DNA of 64,000 bases from CAYMAI01 sp964388445 (GTDB lineage: Bacteria; 4484-113; JAGGVC01). Shown one piece after another: positions 52,515 through 60,833 of this stretch. The stretch covers positions 16,629 through 80,628 of the forward strand of contig CAYMAI010000010.1 of NCBI GenBank assembly GCA_964388445.1, read 5' to 3'. Every line of letters starts with the position of its first letter. Position 1 is the first letter of the stretch. The notes beneath the pieces were generated by a model. The model did no database searches. It was not told where the DNA came from and saw only the letters and a list, made by a program, of their open reading frames with translations. The position numbers and the translations under genes were made by a program.

Positions 52515-53753
52515 TCAGTCCAATTCGATGCGGTCGGTTTTGCCTTTGAGCAGGCTGTAAACGAGTGCAAGATATTCCCGCAAATGCCTAGTAAGAAGAA
52601 AGTTTTCGCGCACGTGCCGCTGCGCCCGCTCGCCGATTTCGCCAAGCAAGTGCCTTTGCGTTAAAAGGTAGCGAATGCGAAGCGCCGCGCCTTCCGGAGT
52701 TCTAACCAGAAAACCCGTATAGTGATTAACGACCTGCAGCCTTATTCCGCCTACATCCCCGCCGATTACCGGCTTTTTCTTCCACATCGCTTCCGACACG
52801 GTCAGGCCGAAGCCTTCTTTTAGCGATTTTTGCAAAACGATGTCCGCCGCGCGCTGGAGCGCGTTTATCGTTCGGTGAGCGTCCGCCGGCAAAAGCAGCA
52901 CTTTAATGTCCGGGTCGCCGTCCGCCGCGGAGCGAACTTCTTCCAGCACCTGTCCGCCCTCCGGGTCGTCGGACGCGCCTCCGCCCGCAAGCACAAGCTG
53001 GAGCGGTACGAATCTTTTCGCAAGCCTATACGCTTCGATGACGCCGATGGGGTCTTTGAATCTGTCGAATCTCGATACCTGCAGAATCATCGGACGCTCC
53101 GGATCGAGCCCGAAATTCGCGCGAGTTTTTTCTATTTCGTCTTGCGGAAGTTCGGCGTTTTTTTCGCTCAGCGGGTCTATGCTCGGCGGAACGATGTACT
53201 GCGGGTGAGGCAGCCGGCGCGAAAACTGCGGCAGCGAAAAAATGCTCGCGTCGTAATCCTTCACCCATTTGCGCAAGTAACGCCAAACGGGCGGATATGG
53301 CCTGCTCGCGTCTATGTGACATCGCCAAATCCATTTGCCTTTTCTGCCGGGCAGAAAACTTAGCGTGGCCGCCGGCTGGGGATCGTGGATGAAAACCACT
53401 TTAGCGCCCGTCAGTTTTTCCGCGAATTTTTCGGCGAAAGCCGCGTTCGTTTCTTCGTAGGCTTTGTATTCGGCGTCTCCGGGTGAAACCCGCACGCTTT
53501 GCAGCGCGTTGTGAAATGTCTTCGTACACCTGTAAAACTGCTCGCCGCCTTCGATTACTTCCCAGCTGGCGTCTAAGCCGAGAGCGCGCTTTAGCGGAAT
53601 AAGCTTATGCAGGATTTCCGCCACGCCGCCGCCTTCCTTGGTCGAGTTGACGTGCACGACGGAAAGCCCTTTTAGCTTTTTTGCGAGCTGTCGGAGCTGG
53701 CGGACAACGTCCGGCCCCGCAACTTCCGCGTATTTGTCGAGTATATCGGTCAT
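52515..53753 (-). CDS. treT: Trehalose synthase, glycosyl-transferring (TreT-like)
   Basis: A 412-residue GT4 enzyme resembling TreT, which makes trehalose from nucleoside-diphosphate glucose and glucose and is best known from archaea. Signatures are VVHVNSTKEGGGVAEILHKL (about 36-55), WEVIEGGEQFY, FIHDPQPAA, and the C-terminal KEGFGLTVSEAMWKKKPVI with VGGIRLQV. The start is ATG 53753, overlapping the upstream stop as ATGA; 44 upstream residues in the longer frame belong to that overlap. Having both TreT and OtsAB in one operon is notable. Confidence 0.88.
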   Translation of the reverse strand: MTDILDKYAEVAGPDVVRQLRQLAKKLKGLSVVHVNSTKEGGGVAEILHKLIPLKRALGLDASWEVIEGGEQFYRCTKTFHNALQSVRVSPGDAEYKAYEETNAAFAEKFAEKLTGAKVVFIHDPQPAATLSFLPGRKGKWIWRCHIDASRPYPPVWRYLRKWVKDYDASIFSLPQFSRRLPHPQYIVPPSIDPLSEKNAELPQDEIEKTRANFGLDPERPMILQVSRFDRFKDPIGVIEAYRLAKRFVPLQLVLAGGGASDDPEGGQVLEEVRSAADGDPDIKVLLLPADAHRTINALQRAADIVLQKSLKEGFGLTVSEAMWKKKPVIGGDVGGIRLQVVNHYTGFLVRTPEGAALRIRYLLTQRHLLGEIGERAQRHVRENFLLTRHLREYLALVYSLLKGKTDRIELD

Positions 53754-54424
53754 AAATTTCCCAAGCTCTCTTTCAATATCCCGGCGAGTATCGATTTCAG
53801 ACGGGCGAGCGAAGAAAAGTAGGGGTCTATCGACGCAAGTTGTAAGGACGCTTCCCGGTAACCGCCGCCGAGACCGAAAAGCCACTCCGAAAAATCGTCC
53901 TTTCCGCTAGCTGTCCGCCTGCGCGCGTCTATGAAATGATAGAAAACGCTGCCCGCCGACATATCTCCGATCGCGTCCGGCAGCTTGCTTGGCTCATCCA
54001 GCCTTACGCCGGTGTCGAAAACCACGATTTTGGATTTCAGAAAATGAAACTGGCTGTCGCGCTCGGCCCAAGGCTGAACCGCGTGCTCGTCGAAACGCAT
54101 TTCGACGATTTCGACAAGTTCCTGCCGGAGAGATTCGAGGCTGTCGAATCTCGTCGGGTCGATTACGCTAAGCTGTTCGGCAAGCGCGGTGTCGCCGAGC
54201 GCGTGATGCGCCCAAGACGCGAAATCGTTGCTGAATTCCGGTTCGTCGAACGCGGGCTGGAGAAGCTTGCCCCAGAAATGATGGTAAATGCTTGCCTCTT
54301 CCGCGGTCAAAAGCCCGTCCCTCAAATCGCCCAAATCTAGCGCACGAACACCGGTCGCCATAACCACGAGCGAGCAATCGCGAACGGCGAACGCTTTTTG
54401 CTGGTTTTGTTTTTTTGCGGGCAT
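53750..54424 (-). CDS. DUF5752-like protein leading the trehalose operon
   Basis: A 224-residue cytoplasmic protein made of two similar halves of about 95 residues, each with a TGV-x-x-L start, a YHF segment (SIYHHFWGK, SVFYHFIDA), a DFxxW segment (NDFASWAHHALG, DDFSEWLFGLGG) and a final helix after SL. This matches what I recall of DUF5752, a family seen beside trehalose synthase genes; the family name should be verified. It may regulate or assist TreT. Start ATG 54424 behind GGAG; its stop overlaps treT. Confidence 0.7.
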   Translation of the reverse strand: MPAKKQNQQKAFAVRDCSLVVMATGVRALDLGDLRDGLLTAEEASIYHHFWGKLLQPAFDEPEFSNDFASWAHHALGDTALAEQLSVIDPTRFDSLESLRQELVEIVEMRFDEHAVQPWAERDSQFHFLKSKIVVFDTGVRLDEPSKLPDAIGDMSAGSVFYHFIDARRRTASGKDDFSEWLFGLGGGYREASLQLASIDPYFSSLARLKSILAGILKESLGNL

Positions 54425-54445
54425 AATTTGCTCCGGTTGAACGTT

Positions 54446-54454
54446 ATTATACCA
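54446..54454 (-). promoter_or_regulatory. Extended -10 promoter of the trehalose operon
   Basis: TGGTATAAT on the minus strand (54454-54446), 22 bases before the first start codon with GGAG between. Confidence 0.5.
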
Positions 54455-54511
54455 CAATCCCGCTTCGTTGCCAAATCGAAGCGGCATCGGCGCTGGATTC
54501 CGGCTATTAGC

Positions 54512-54540
54512 TTGCCATTGGCAGCGTTAGTTTGTACAAT
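54512..54540 (+). promoter_or_regulatory. Predicted promoter of the DUF1844 gene
   Basis: TTGCCA (54512-54517), a 17-base spacer and TACAAT (54535-54540). It is divergent from the trehalose operon promoter. Confidence 0.6.
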
Positions 54541-54560
54541 TGCGACGGCAGGTGAAGCGT

Positions 54561-55277
54561 ATGTTTGGCGAAGATAAAGACAGAGACGGCGAGGAAAGAC
54601 CGCGCATCGTAATCGAGGACAAGCGCCTTTGGCATGAGGACGACGAGGACGATGACGCCGCGCAGGAATCCGCCTCCGGTGCTCCGGCCGATTCGGCCGT
54701 TGACGCCGATGGAAATGCGGAAGACGCGGACGGCGGCGAAAGCGCGGCCCAAACCGGGCGTGACGAAAAAGACGGCGAAACCCCGCACAGGAGTTTCGAA
54801 GTGATGCGCGAGCCCTCGGGCGCGGAAGAATCCGCGGGAGGCGCGTCCGGCGCCGCGGCGTTCGACGACGAGAGCGGATTCGAAGAAATGTTCGACGCGG
54901 ATGCGGCAAACGAGGATTTGTCCGACGTTTTTCGCGAAATGACGCCGGAGGACGAGGAGCGTCTTAAAAAAGCCGCGCGCGCGCAAATCGAAGGGCTTTC
55001 GCGAATGGGAATAGAAAACTATCTTCGAGACACCTTAAACGTAGCTTATATTTTGAGCCTTCAATATTTGGGTATTCAACCGAATCCCTCGACGAACCTT
55101 ACCAGCCGGGATTTGAAACGCGCCGCGATAAGCATTGACACCATCGATTTTCTTCGCCAGCGTTTGGCGGATTTCCTTACGGCCGAAGAGCGTGTCCAGC
55201 TTCAAGCGCTTGTGGCGTCGCTAAAAATGGAATTTTCCAAAATTTACAATCCGCCCACGCCGCCATCCGGCAAGTAG
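54561..55277 (+). CDS. DUF1844 domain protein with acidic N-terminus
   Basis: A 238-residue cytoplasmic protein. Residues 1-125 are acidic, low-complexity and probably disordered (Asp/Glu/Ala/Gly). Residues about 150-230 match DUF1844: LNVAYILSLQYLGIQPNP, then DTIDFLRQRLADFLTAEER and LVASLKMEFSKI. The domain's function is unknown, but it is widespread in several phyla. Start ATG 54561 behind AGGTGAA. It is followed 8 bases later by the glycosyltransferase gene, so the two are likely co-transcribed. Confidence 0.8.
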   Translation: MFGEDKDRDGEERPRIVIEDKRLWHEDDEDDDAAQESASGAPADSAVDADGNAEDADGGESAAQTGRDEKDGETPHRSFEVMREPSGAEESAGGASGAAAFDDESGFEEMFDADAANEDLSDVFREMTPEDEERLKKAARAQIEGLSRMGIENYLRDTLNVAYILSLQYLGIQPNPSTNLTSRDLKRAAISIDTIDFLRQRLADFLTAEERVQLQALVASLKMEFSKIYNPPTPPSGK

Positions 55278-55285
55278 GAGCATGA

Positions 55286-57424
55286 ATGGCTGGCGGACGG
55301 GCCGTATCGGTAATTCTCGTCAACTACCGGACAGAGCGGTTTCTTGCGGCCTGCCTCGACAGCGTTCGCAATCAAGATTATCCGGACGCCGAAATTATCC
55401 TTGTGAACAACGCCTCGCCTTATTTTAACGCGGGCGATTGGGAAGGATACGGCATCGCGAAAATTATCGAAAATTCTGCGAACATCGGTTTCGCGCGCGC
55501 GAACAATCAGGGAATGGCCGCTTCCCGATGCGATTACATACTTCTATTAAACTGCGACGCATACCTTGCGCCCGGCGCGATTTCCGAAGCCGTGAGCGTG
55601 ATGGAATCCTCGCCGGACGTCGCGCAAGTGGCGCTGAAAGTTTTGAGCGCGCTGCGCACTGACGAAATCGACAGCGCCGGCCATCTTTTCAGGCCCGACC
55701 GCACTGCGGCGCATCGCGGACGCGGGGAAAACGACGCCGGGCAGTTCGACGAAGAAACGGATATGTTCGGCGGCAGCGCGTGCGCTTGTCTTTACCGGCG
55801 GGACGCGCTCGAAGAAGTCTCCTGCGGCGGCGAATATTTCGACGGCGATTTCGGCAGCTATTACGAAGACGTCGATCTGGACTGGCGGCTCAGGCTCGCA
55901 GGGTATCGGTGCAGGTTCGCACCGCGCGCGGCGGCCTTTCACCACGGGCAGGGCAGCAATCTCCGCGCGGGCCGGGCGATGCAAATCGAAGCCGAAAAAA
56001 ACCGCTATCTGATGATGGCTAAATGCGACACGCCCGCGGACAGGGCGGGGCATAGGTTTCACATCGCGGCTTACGAAATCTGGCACGCGCTCCAGCTTGT
56101 CGCGAGGCCGCGTCGAATCGCCGGAATTTTCAAATACCTGCGGCTTAGGGGACGAGCGATGCAAAAGCGCGCTCGCGTCCAAAGCCTGCGCAAAGAATCG
56201 CGCGTCGTTTATACCTCGCGGTTCAAGCTTACGGACGGCGCGCTTGGAAAACCGCCGCCTCAGCTTTCGGACTTTTATCTGGCGCTTCATCAGCCGCCGG
56301 TGCGCACTCCTCCGCCGGGATTCAAGCCCTTTCTCGACAGCGCCGATCGCGCTCATCTTTACGTCAATTCGGACTGGAGCGGAAAAAAACTCCGGCGAGT
56401 CAGCGTAATCGTGCTGAACGTAAACGGCGCCGAAATGACGCGCGAATGCCTTTCCGCGCTCGCTTTGCAGGACTATCCGGATTTCGAGGTCGTGGCGGTG
56501 GACAACGGAAGCGCGCGAGACGAGCTTGCGGAGATCGAGCGCGGGTTCCCGCGCACGAAGGGCATAAGGCTGCCGGAGAACGCGGGTTTCGCGGGCGGAA
56601 TTAACCGCGCCTTGCCGTTTTGCGACGGGCAGCTCGTAGCGCTAATCAATAACGACTGCGAGCCGGAACCGGGCTGGATTTCCGCGCTAGTTCGCCGGAT
56701 GGACGAAACCGGCGCCGCCGCGGTGAGCGGCACGATGCGCGAAGAAGAACTGATGGGCGCGTCCCCGTTCCATGCGCTAAGCCTGCTCGGACGGGTCGTC
56801 CCCGGCGCGTACGGCGAAAAGCCGCTGTCGTTCTATCCGAGCGGCGGAAACTGCCTAATCGACATGGAAAAAACGGCGCGCCTTGCGGACGAATATCCTT
56901 GGACGCTGGGGCGCACGGGCGGCGCGCTGTTGCCGGACTTTTACCTTTTATACAGCGAGGACGTGTCTCTCGGCTGGCGGCTTAGGCTGGCGGGGCTCGG
57001 CGTCGCCAAAGCCGCGGACGCGAAGGCAGCGCACCGTGTAAGCGCGACGGCGGCAAGGTTTCCCGCCGGACTTTTGAGATATCTCAGAAACCGCAACCGG
57101 CTGCTCAACATCCTTCTTTTTATGGAAACTCGCACGCTTGCGAAAGTTTTGCCGCTTCTCGCTCTCGAATGGATCGGCGGGCATATCGCGGGGCTGTTCT
57201 ATTGGCAGCTCGGCGAGCCGCTACTAAGCGTGGATTGGTTTTTCGTGACGAACATGCGGGCCGTCGTCCGGCAGAGGCTGGCGGTTCAATCGGCGCGCCT
57301 TTCGCCCGACGCGGAAATCCTGCCGCTTTTGAGCTGCCGCCTTACGCCGGGCTTCCCCGGGCTGGCGCGGGCGATGATGACGTACTGCGCCGCGACCGGG
57401 CTGAAAACAGTGGAGCGCAAATAA
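55286..57424 (+). CDS. Double GT2 glycosyltransferase
   Basis: A 712-residue protein with two GT2 domains. The first (1-290) has VSVILVNYRTERFLAACLDS, the acidic LLLNCDAYL and SYYEDVDLDWRLRLAGY. The second (about 375-640) repeats the pattern: VSVIVLNVNGAEMTRECLSA, VALINNDCEPEPGW and YSEDVSLGWRLRLAGLG. Such rhamnosyltransferase-like proteins build surface polysaccharides or glycolipids; two domains may add alternate sugars. The end has a hydrophobic stretch (LALEWIGGHIAGLFYWQL) that may bind membrane. Start ATG 55286 behind AGGAG. Confidence 0.88.
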   Translation: MAGGRAVSVILVNYRTERFLAACLDSVRNQDYPDAEIILVNNASPYFNAGDWEGYGIAKIIENSANIGFARANNQGMAASRCDYILLLNCDAYLAPGAISEAVSVMESSPDVAQVALKVLSALRTDEIDSAGHLFRPDRTAAHRGRGENDAGQFDEETDMFGGSACACLYRRDALEEVSCGGEYFDGDFGSYYEDVDLDWRLRLAGYRCRFAPRAAAFHHGQGSNLRAGRAMQIEAEKNRYLMMAKCDTPADRAGHRFHIAAYEIWHALQLVARPRRIAGIFKYLRLRGRAMQKRARVQSLRKESRVVYTSRFKLTDGALGKPPPQLSDFYLALHQPPVRTPPPGFKPFLDSADRAHLYVNSDWSGKKLRRVSVIVLNVNGAEMTRECLSALALQDYPDFEVVAVDNGSARDELAEIERGFPRTKGIRLPENAGFAGGINRALPFCDGQLVALINNDCEPEPGWISALVRRMDETGAAAVSGTMREEELMGASPFHALSLLGRVVPGAYGEKPLSFYPSGGNCLIDMEKTARLADEYPWTLGRTGGALLPDFYLLYSEDVSLGWRLRLAGLGVAKAADAKAAHRVSATAARFPAGLLRYLRNRNRLLNILLFMETRTLAKVLPLLALEWIGGHIAGLFYWQLGEPLLSVDWFFVTNMRAVVRQRLAVQSARLSPDAEILPLLSCRLTPGFPGLARAMMTYCAATGLKTVERK

Positions 57425-57454
57425 GCGCCGAAAGCCGCGATGACAACGATTTGC

Positions 57455-58120
57455 GGTTGCCGTTTGCGGCAACCCGAATAAGTCAACCCCAGAGCCGCAG
57501 AGTGGTAGGGGCGGCCCCCGTGCCCGCCCGAAAGAAAAATAAACCACCGAGGCACAGAGGCACAGAGAAGACTGCGTCATGGAGTAAGCCACGGAAGTGG
57601 CTTCTTTATACGCCGGACGGAAGTCCGGCTTAACTTCGCGAATTGCAGGTTCCGCAACCGCAATTTTCCCGCGAATTCTGCAATTCCCCGAAATTCCGGT
57701 ATAATTCTTTCGGCGGATAAAACATGCCGAAACGTTTTTCTAAACATGGGGCTTCTTTTTGCGCAGCACACGGCGCAACCTCAGCGACGCCGGCAATCGT
57801 AGCGCAGGCTTCCAGCCTGAAAAATCCAATTCCTAAAATATCCGATGTAGCGGACTGTCGCGCTCGTCCGCAAAAGAAAAACCACCGAGGCACGGAGACA
57901 CCGAGAAGAACGCGGTTTTTTTCGCGAGGTAGGGATGGGGTTTATCCCCATCCGTATTCGGAATTATGCAGCGGGGTAAACCCGATGCCTACCTCTCGCC
58001 AGGACTGGCAACATCCCGTTAACAAAAGGACTGGCGGCGCCTCGCCCCCGGCAGTAATCCGGCGTCTAATGCCACCGAAAAAAGAGCGGCGTCTAATGCC
58101 GCCGCACTCCACACGCGGCA
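57455..58120. repeat. Mosaic of intergenic repeat elements and hairpins
   Basis: The region strings together short repeated or palindromic pieces. An 8-bp stem lies at 57455-57474. Two 7-bp hairpins share a GGAA loop at 57586-57603 and 57612-57629. The CCACCGAGGCAC motif followed by GGCACAGA-like units occurs at 57544-57570 and again at 57882-57908. A GATGGGG/CCCCATC hairpin lies near 57935-57953, and CGGCGTCTAATGCC occurs twice around 58062-58102. Similar pieces recur in many environmental genomes, to my knowledge without known function. Part of it is read through by the gene starting at 57724. Confidence 0.65.
57700..57705 (+). promoter_or_regulatory. -10 box ahead of the candidate effector gene
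   Basis: TATAAT within GGTATAAT, 18 bases before ATG 57724, with GGCGGA as a possible ribosome site. Confidence 0.45.
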
Positions 58121-59316
58121 CGCTTGAGGTAAGCGGCGCGAACCAGATGTACGAAGGTGCGCGCGTCAAAAGCTGGATGCTCGGAAGAGACGTGAACCCC
58201 GCGGGCCGCGGCGACGGCAGTTACTATGCGCAAGGTGGCTTTTCCATCGGCAGCGTCCGCCCATCCCCTACGACTACGCCCGTAGGAGGTTGGGGGAATT
58301 CCATCAACAACGACGTCAACTTCGGTCTTGTGGAGAAGGAAGAGGATGAGGTTCAAGGAAGGCGAATCTATTTTACGGGCACTGCAATAATAATAGCGAC
58401 ACCTTCGACAGGCGATTGCCCGAATTGTTTTTCCGCAATCAAAACTCCCAAGGAAGGATGCTACCTGTATTTGTGGAAGTACGCTGCGCCCGGCGAATGC
58501 CGCACGCAGTTCGGCTGCGATTGCGGCTGGCCCAAGGGTAGCGCTCCGAGCGGAGGCCAAACTTCGGACGGCAAAGACGTTCCGCCATGTATAGGCGGCG
58601 GAATGAACATCGGCGGCACACCGATTTTCACTCCTCCGGGCGGCAATTCCTGTCCCGGATGCGATATTCCGATTGGCCCGCCGCAGGCGAGAATGCCGGG
58701 ACCGGGCATTCCGGGCGCGCCGAATGCTGGCTCTATGCCATCGAACTCAATTGGTGCAAACGCAAATTATTTAGATTTCTCTCTCAATCTGCACAATATA
58801 TATGGCTACGGCATTGTTTCTTTGGATTCGCCCGCAATTTCTATTTTCCATACCGCTGCTCTATATGGTGCCACGGGAAATTGGTCATCTTGGTCGCAAA
58901 GGTATAATCGCTGCATGGCGCGCTGCATGAGCTATTGGCCTAGGATACCTTTTAATACACAATCCCCAGCAATACAAGGCTGGTACGATTTCATAATGTA
59001 TTTGACTGGAGTAGCTTTAGCAATGCTGGCTTTTGGATTTGCGGGCGGGTTTGCTGGGGAATTGGCTGCGGCAGTAGATTTGCAGGTAAAGCAGATTCTT
59101 CTAAACTGCGGAATTGCGATACATGGTAGCTCATTCATAAAAGACGGCAACGTAATCGGCTTGATCTTGGGGGCAATTGGAGTTGTTTCGGCTGTATTAG
59201 CACCTATTGATGTAAGTGCATTTGTATGGAATTCCATAGACTGGGCAAGGCATAGAATATCGCGAGCTGGATGTGCAGTATACTGCGCAACTAGAGCATC
59301 AATGGGAAAGCAATGA
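57724..59316 (+). CDS. Unknown protein with Cys-rich and hydrophobic regions (candidate effector)
   Basis: An open frame of 530 codons. The first 130 or so codons run through intergenic repeat DNA, so the true start may be later, for example ATG 58075 or 58147; a promoter and ribosome site do precede 57724. Residues about 220-320 are Cys-rich with paired cysteines (CPNC, CRTQFGCDC, CPGC), followed by a Pro/Gly linker. The last 190 residues are encoded by AT-richer DNA and include RYNRCMARCMSYW, long Gly/Ala-rich hydrophobic segments (ALAMLAFGFAGGFAG, LILGAIGVVSAVLA) and a final CAVYC. A 4-base overlap couples it to a small membrane protein. No family is recognised. Confidence 0.55.
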   Translation: MPKRFSKHGASFCAAHGATSATPAIVAQASSLKNPIPKISDVADCRARPQKKNHRGTETPRRTRFFSRGRDGVYPHPYSELCSGVNPMPTSRQDWQHPVNKRTGGASPPAVIRRLMPPKKERRLMPPHSTRGTLEVSGANQMYEGARVKSWMLGRDVNPAGRGDGSYYAQGGFSIGSVRPSPTTTPVGGWGNSINNDVNFGLVEKEEDEVQGRRIYFTGTAIIIATPSTGDCPNCFSAIKTPKEGCYLYLWKYAAPGECRTQFGCDCGWPKGSAPSGGQTSDGKDVPPCIGGGMNIGGTPIFTPPGGNSCPGCDIPIGPPQARMPGPGIPGAPNAGSMPSNSIGANANYLDFSLNLHNIYGYGIVSLDSPAISIFHTAALYGATGNWSSWSQRYNRCMARCMSYWPRIPFNTQSPAIQGWYDFIMYLTGVALAMLAFGFAGGFAGELAAAVDLQVKQILLNCGIAIHGSSFIKDGNVIGLILGAIGVVSAVLAPIDVSAFVWNSIDWARHRISRAGCAVYCATRASMGKQ

Positions 59317-59750
59317 AAGCTAAAATGGATAAGAGCTTGTTAGGGACATTTCTTCTGATTTCTATAGACACTATTTATTTTGTTGCTTTGTTCTGCGGTT
59401 TTTATGTATTAACTCTACAGCTGGAAGTCAATCGACCAGAGGTTACTTATCAAATTCTCGACCCTAAAGCTTTTGTAAAAGCATTTTTGTGTTTAATTGT
59501 GTTTGTTAGAATGCTAATAATGGCTGTATTAAATTGCGGTTTATTTAGGGAATCTAGAACAAGAGATTCAGGAATTTTGGCAGGAATTTACTCTTTTTCT
59601 TTTGTAAATGCTACAATATTTTTTCATTTAGGTCCTTGGCACGAGTTGCGCTTATTATTTATTGCTTCTATAACTGCTCCAATGATATTTTGTATATTGA
59701 CAATTTTATTATGTAAAAAGGATTTGAGATTAAAGGAATCCAATCACTAA
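59313..59750 (+). CDS. Small four-helix membrane protein (candidate immunity-like partner)
   Basis: A 145-residue, AT-rich gene overlapping the previous stop by 4 bases (ATGA). The product has about four hydrophobic helices: LLGTFLLISIDTIYFVALF, AFLCLIVFVRMLIMAVL, GIYSFSFVNATIFFHLG and LLFIASITAPMIFCILTILL. It is probably an inner-membrane protein. Size, coupling and composition resemble immunity partners of secreted or pore-forming toxins, but no sequence family supports this. It could equally be an unrelated small membrane protein. Confidence 0.65.
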   Translation: MKAKMDKSLLGTFLLISIDTIYFVALFCGFYVLTLQLEVNRPEVTYQILDPKAFVKAFLCLIVFVRMLIMAVLNCGLFRESRTRDSGILAGIYSFSFVNATIFFHLGPWHELRLLFIASITAPMIFCILTILLCKKDLRLKESNH

Positions 59751-60151
59751 ACCGGACCAGAATATAAGTACGTAAAGAGCTTTTCAATCGCCTTTTCGTC
59801 CTGCCTTTGGTTGAACCTTAATTCCACCTCGCGGAATGACATTGCCCCATACTTAGTACAAGCAGGAATGTGAAAAACCATCATACCCCGCGCTGCCTTT
59901 CGCCCATTCCCCATAGGCGCGAAAAACCCTCGCGGAAATCTAGCCCGATCATATAGCGATATTTGGGCAATGAAACTCAGGTAGCGGCCACCCCCCTTCT
60001 TTTTTTTTCACGCCGGAATCTATCGCCATTGGGCGCTTATCGTGCAAAGTATGCGGCGGAATTTGCCTTCGTTAAGGATGGCAGACAATGGCGATTGCAG
60101 TGAAAAGCGCCTTGGTAAAAAAACCGGACGAAATCAAAGGAGGTGATATGA
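59751..60151. other. Intergenic region without a recognised gene
   Basis: About 400 bases between the membrane-protein gene and the small ORF at 60152. It contains a pyrimidine-rich run near 59990-60010 and a short plus-strand frame (60088-60168) of 26 codons. I see no RNA gene, and base composition is mixed. Confidence 0.4.
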
Positions 60152-60283
60152 ATGAGCGGATGGAATGAAACGCTTCGGGCGCTTGCAAAGGTTGCCAGCT
60201 GGACGGCAGGGCTAGATGGCGGCGCCGCGTTGCAATTGGGCGCGGCGGGTGTTAAAATTCCGTGCGATGGATGCACCCCTTAG
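60152..60283 (+). CDS. Possible 43-residue small protein with near-perfect ribosome site
   Basis: The string AAAGGAGGTGAT (60136-60147) is almost a full complement of the 16S rRNA tail and lies 8 bases (counting from GGAGG) before this ATG. The product reads MSGWNETLRALAKVASWTAG then GLDGG-like, Gly/Ala/Leu-rich text, ending IPCDGCTP. It overlaps the start of the LeuD gene in another frame, so it could be a leader peptide. No homologue is recognised. An alternative ATG at 60148 gives only six codons before a stop. Confidence 0.4.
   Translation: MSGWNETLRALAKVASWTAGLDGGAALQLGAAGVKIPCDGCTP
60253..60258 (+). promoter_or_regulatory. Possible -10 box for the LeuD gene
   Basis: TAAAAT lies 8 bases before ATG 60267, which would leave a leader of about 2 bases. 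No ribosome site precedes that ATG. Confidence 0.35.
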
Positions 60284-60812
60284 TTTTCGCGGACGCGTTT
60301 GGGCGCTGACCGGCCGTACCGGCGCGCTGATCGCCGATATCGACACCGACATGATTTACCACAACGCGCACTTACACATTACGGACGTGGCGAAAATGGG
60401 CGCGCTCACGTTCGGGAATCTCGACGGCTGGGCGGACTTTCCGGCGAAGGCGCGGCAGGGCGACATCGTAATCGCCGGCGCAAACTTCGGCTGCGGGTCG
60501 AGCCGCCAGCAGGCTGTGGATTGTTTCCGCTCGCTCGGCATAAGCGCGATTATCGCGGCCAGCTTCGGCGCGATTTACCTGCGGAACGCGATTAACTGCG
60601 CGTTCCCCGCCGGCATTTTGCCCGCGCTCGGAAGCTGGAATGAAGCCGCGCCGCCGCTTGTAAGCGGAGACGAAATCGAGGCGGATTTCGAAAGCGGCAT
60701 CGTTGAAAACCTTACGCGCGGCACGAAAATCGCAGGCATGAACAAGTGGAGCGCAGTCCAAAAGGAGATTTATCTCGCGGGCGGGCTGCTTAATATGAAA
60801 GCCGCGGGCTAG
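60267..60812 (+). CDS. leuD: 3-isopropylmalate dehydratase / aconitase-family small subunit
   Basis: A 181-residue swivel-domain subunit. It has DIDTDMIYHNAHL near the start, IVIAGANFGCGSSRQQAVDC with the GCGSSR signature, and AIYLRNAINCAFPAGIL, typical of LeuD and related homoaconitase small subunits. With a large subunit it isomerises isopropylmalate in leucine synthesis; a homocitrate role is also possible since no large subunit is in view. The start ATG 60267 has no ribosome site and a TAAAAT box just upstream, hinting at leaderless or coupled translation from the small ORF. Confidence 0.85.
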   Translation: MDAPLSFRGRVWALTGRTGALIADIDTDMIYHNAHLHITDVAKMGALTFGNLDGWADFPAKARQGDIVIAGANFGCGSSRQQAVDCFRSLGISAIIAASFGAIYLRNAINCAFPAGILPALGSWNEAAPPLVSGDEIEADFESGIVENLTRGTKIAGMNKWSAVQKEIYLAGGLLNMKAAG

Positions 60813-60833
60813 GGTTTTTTCAATCGAATTGCA

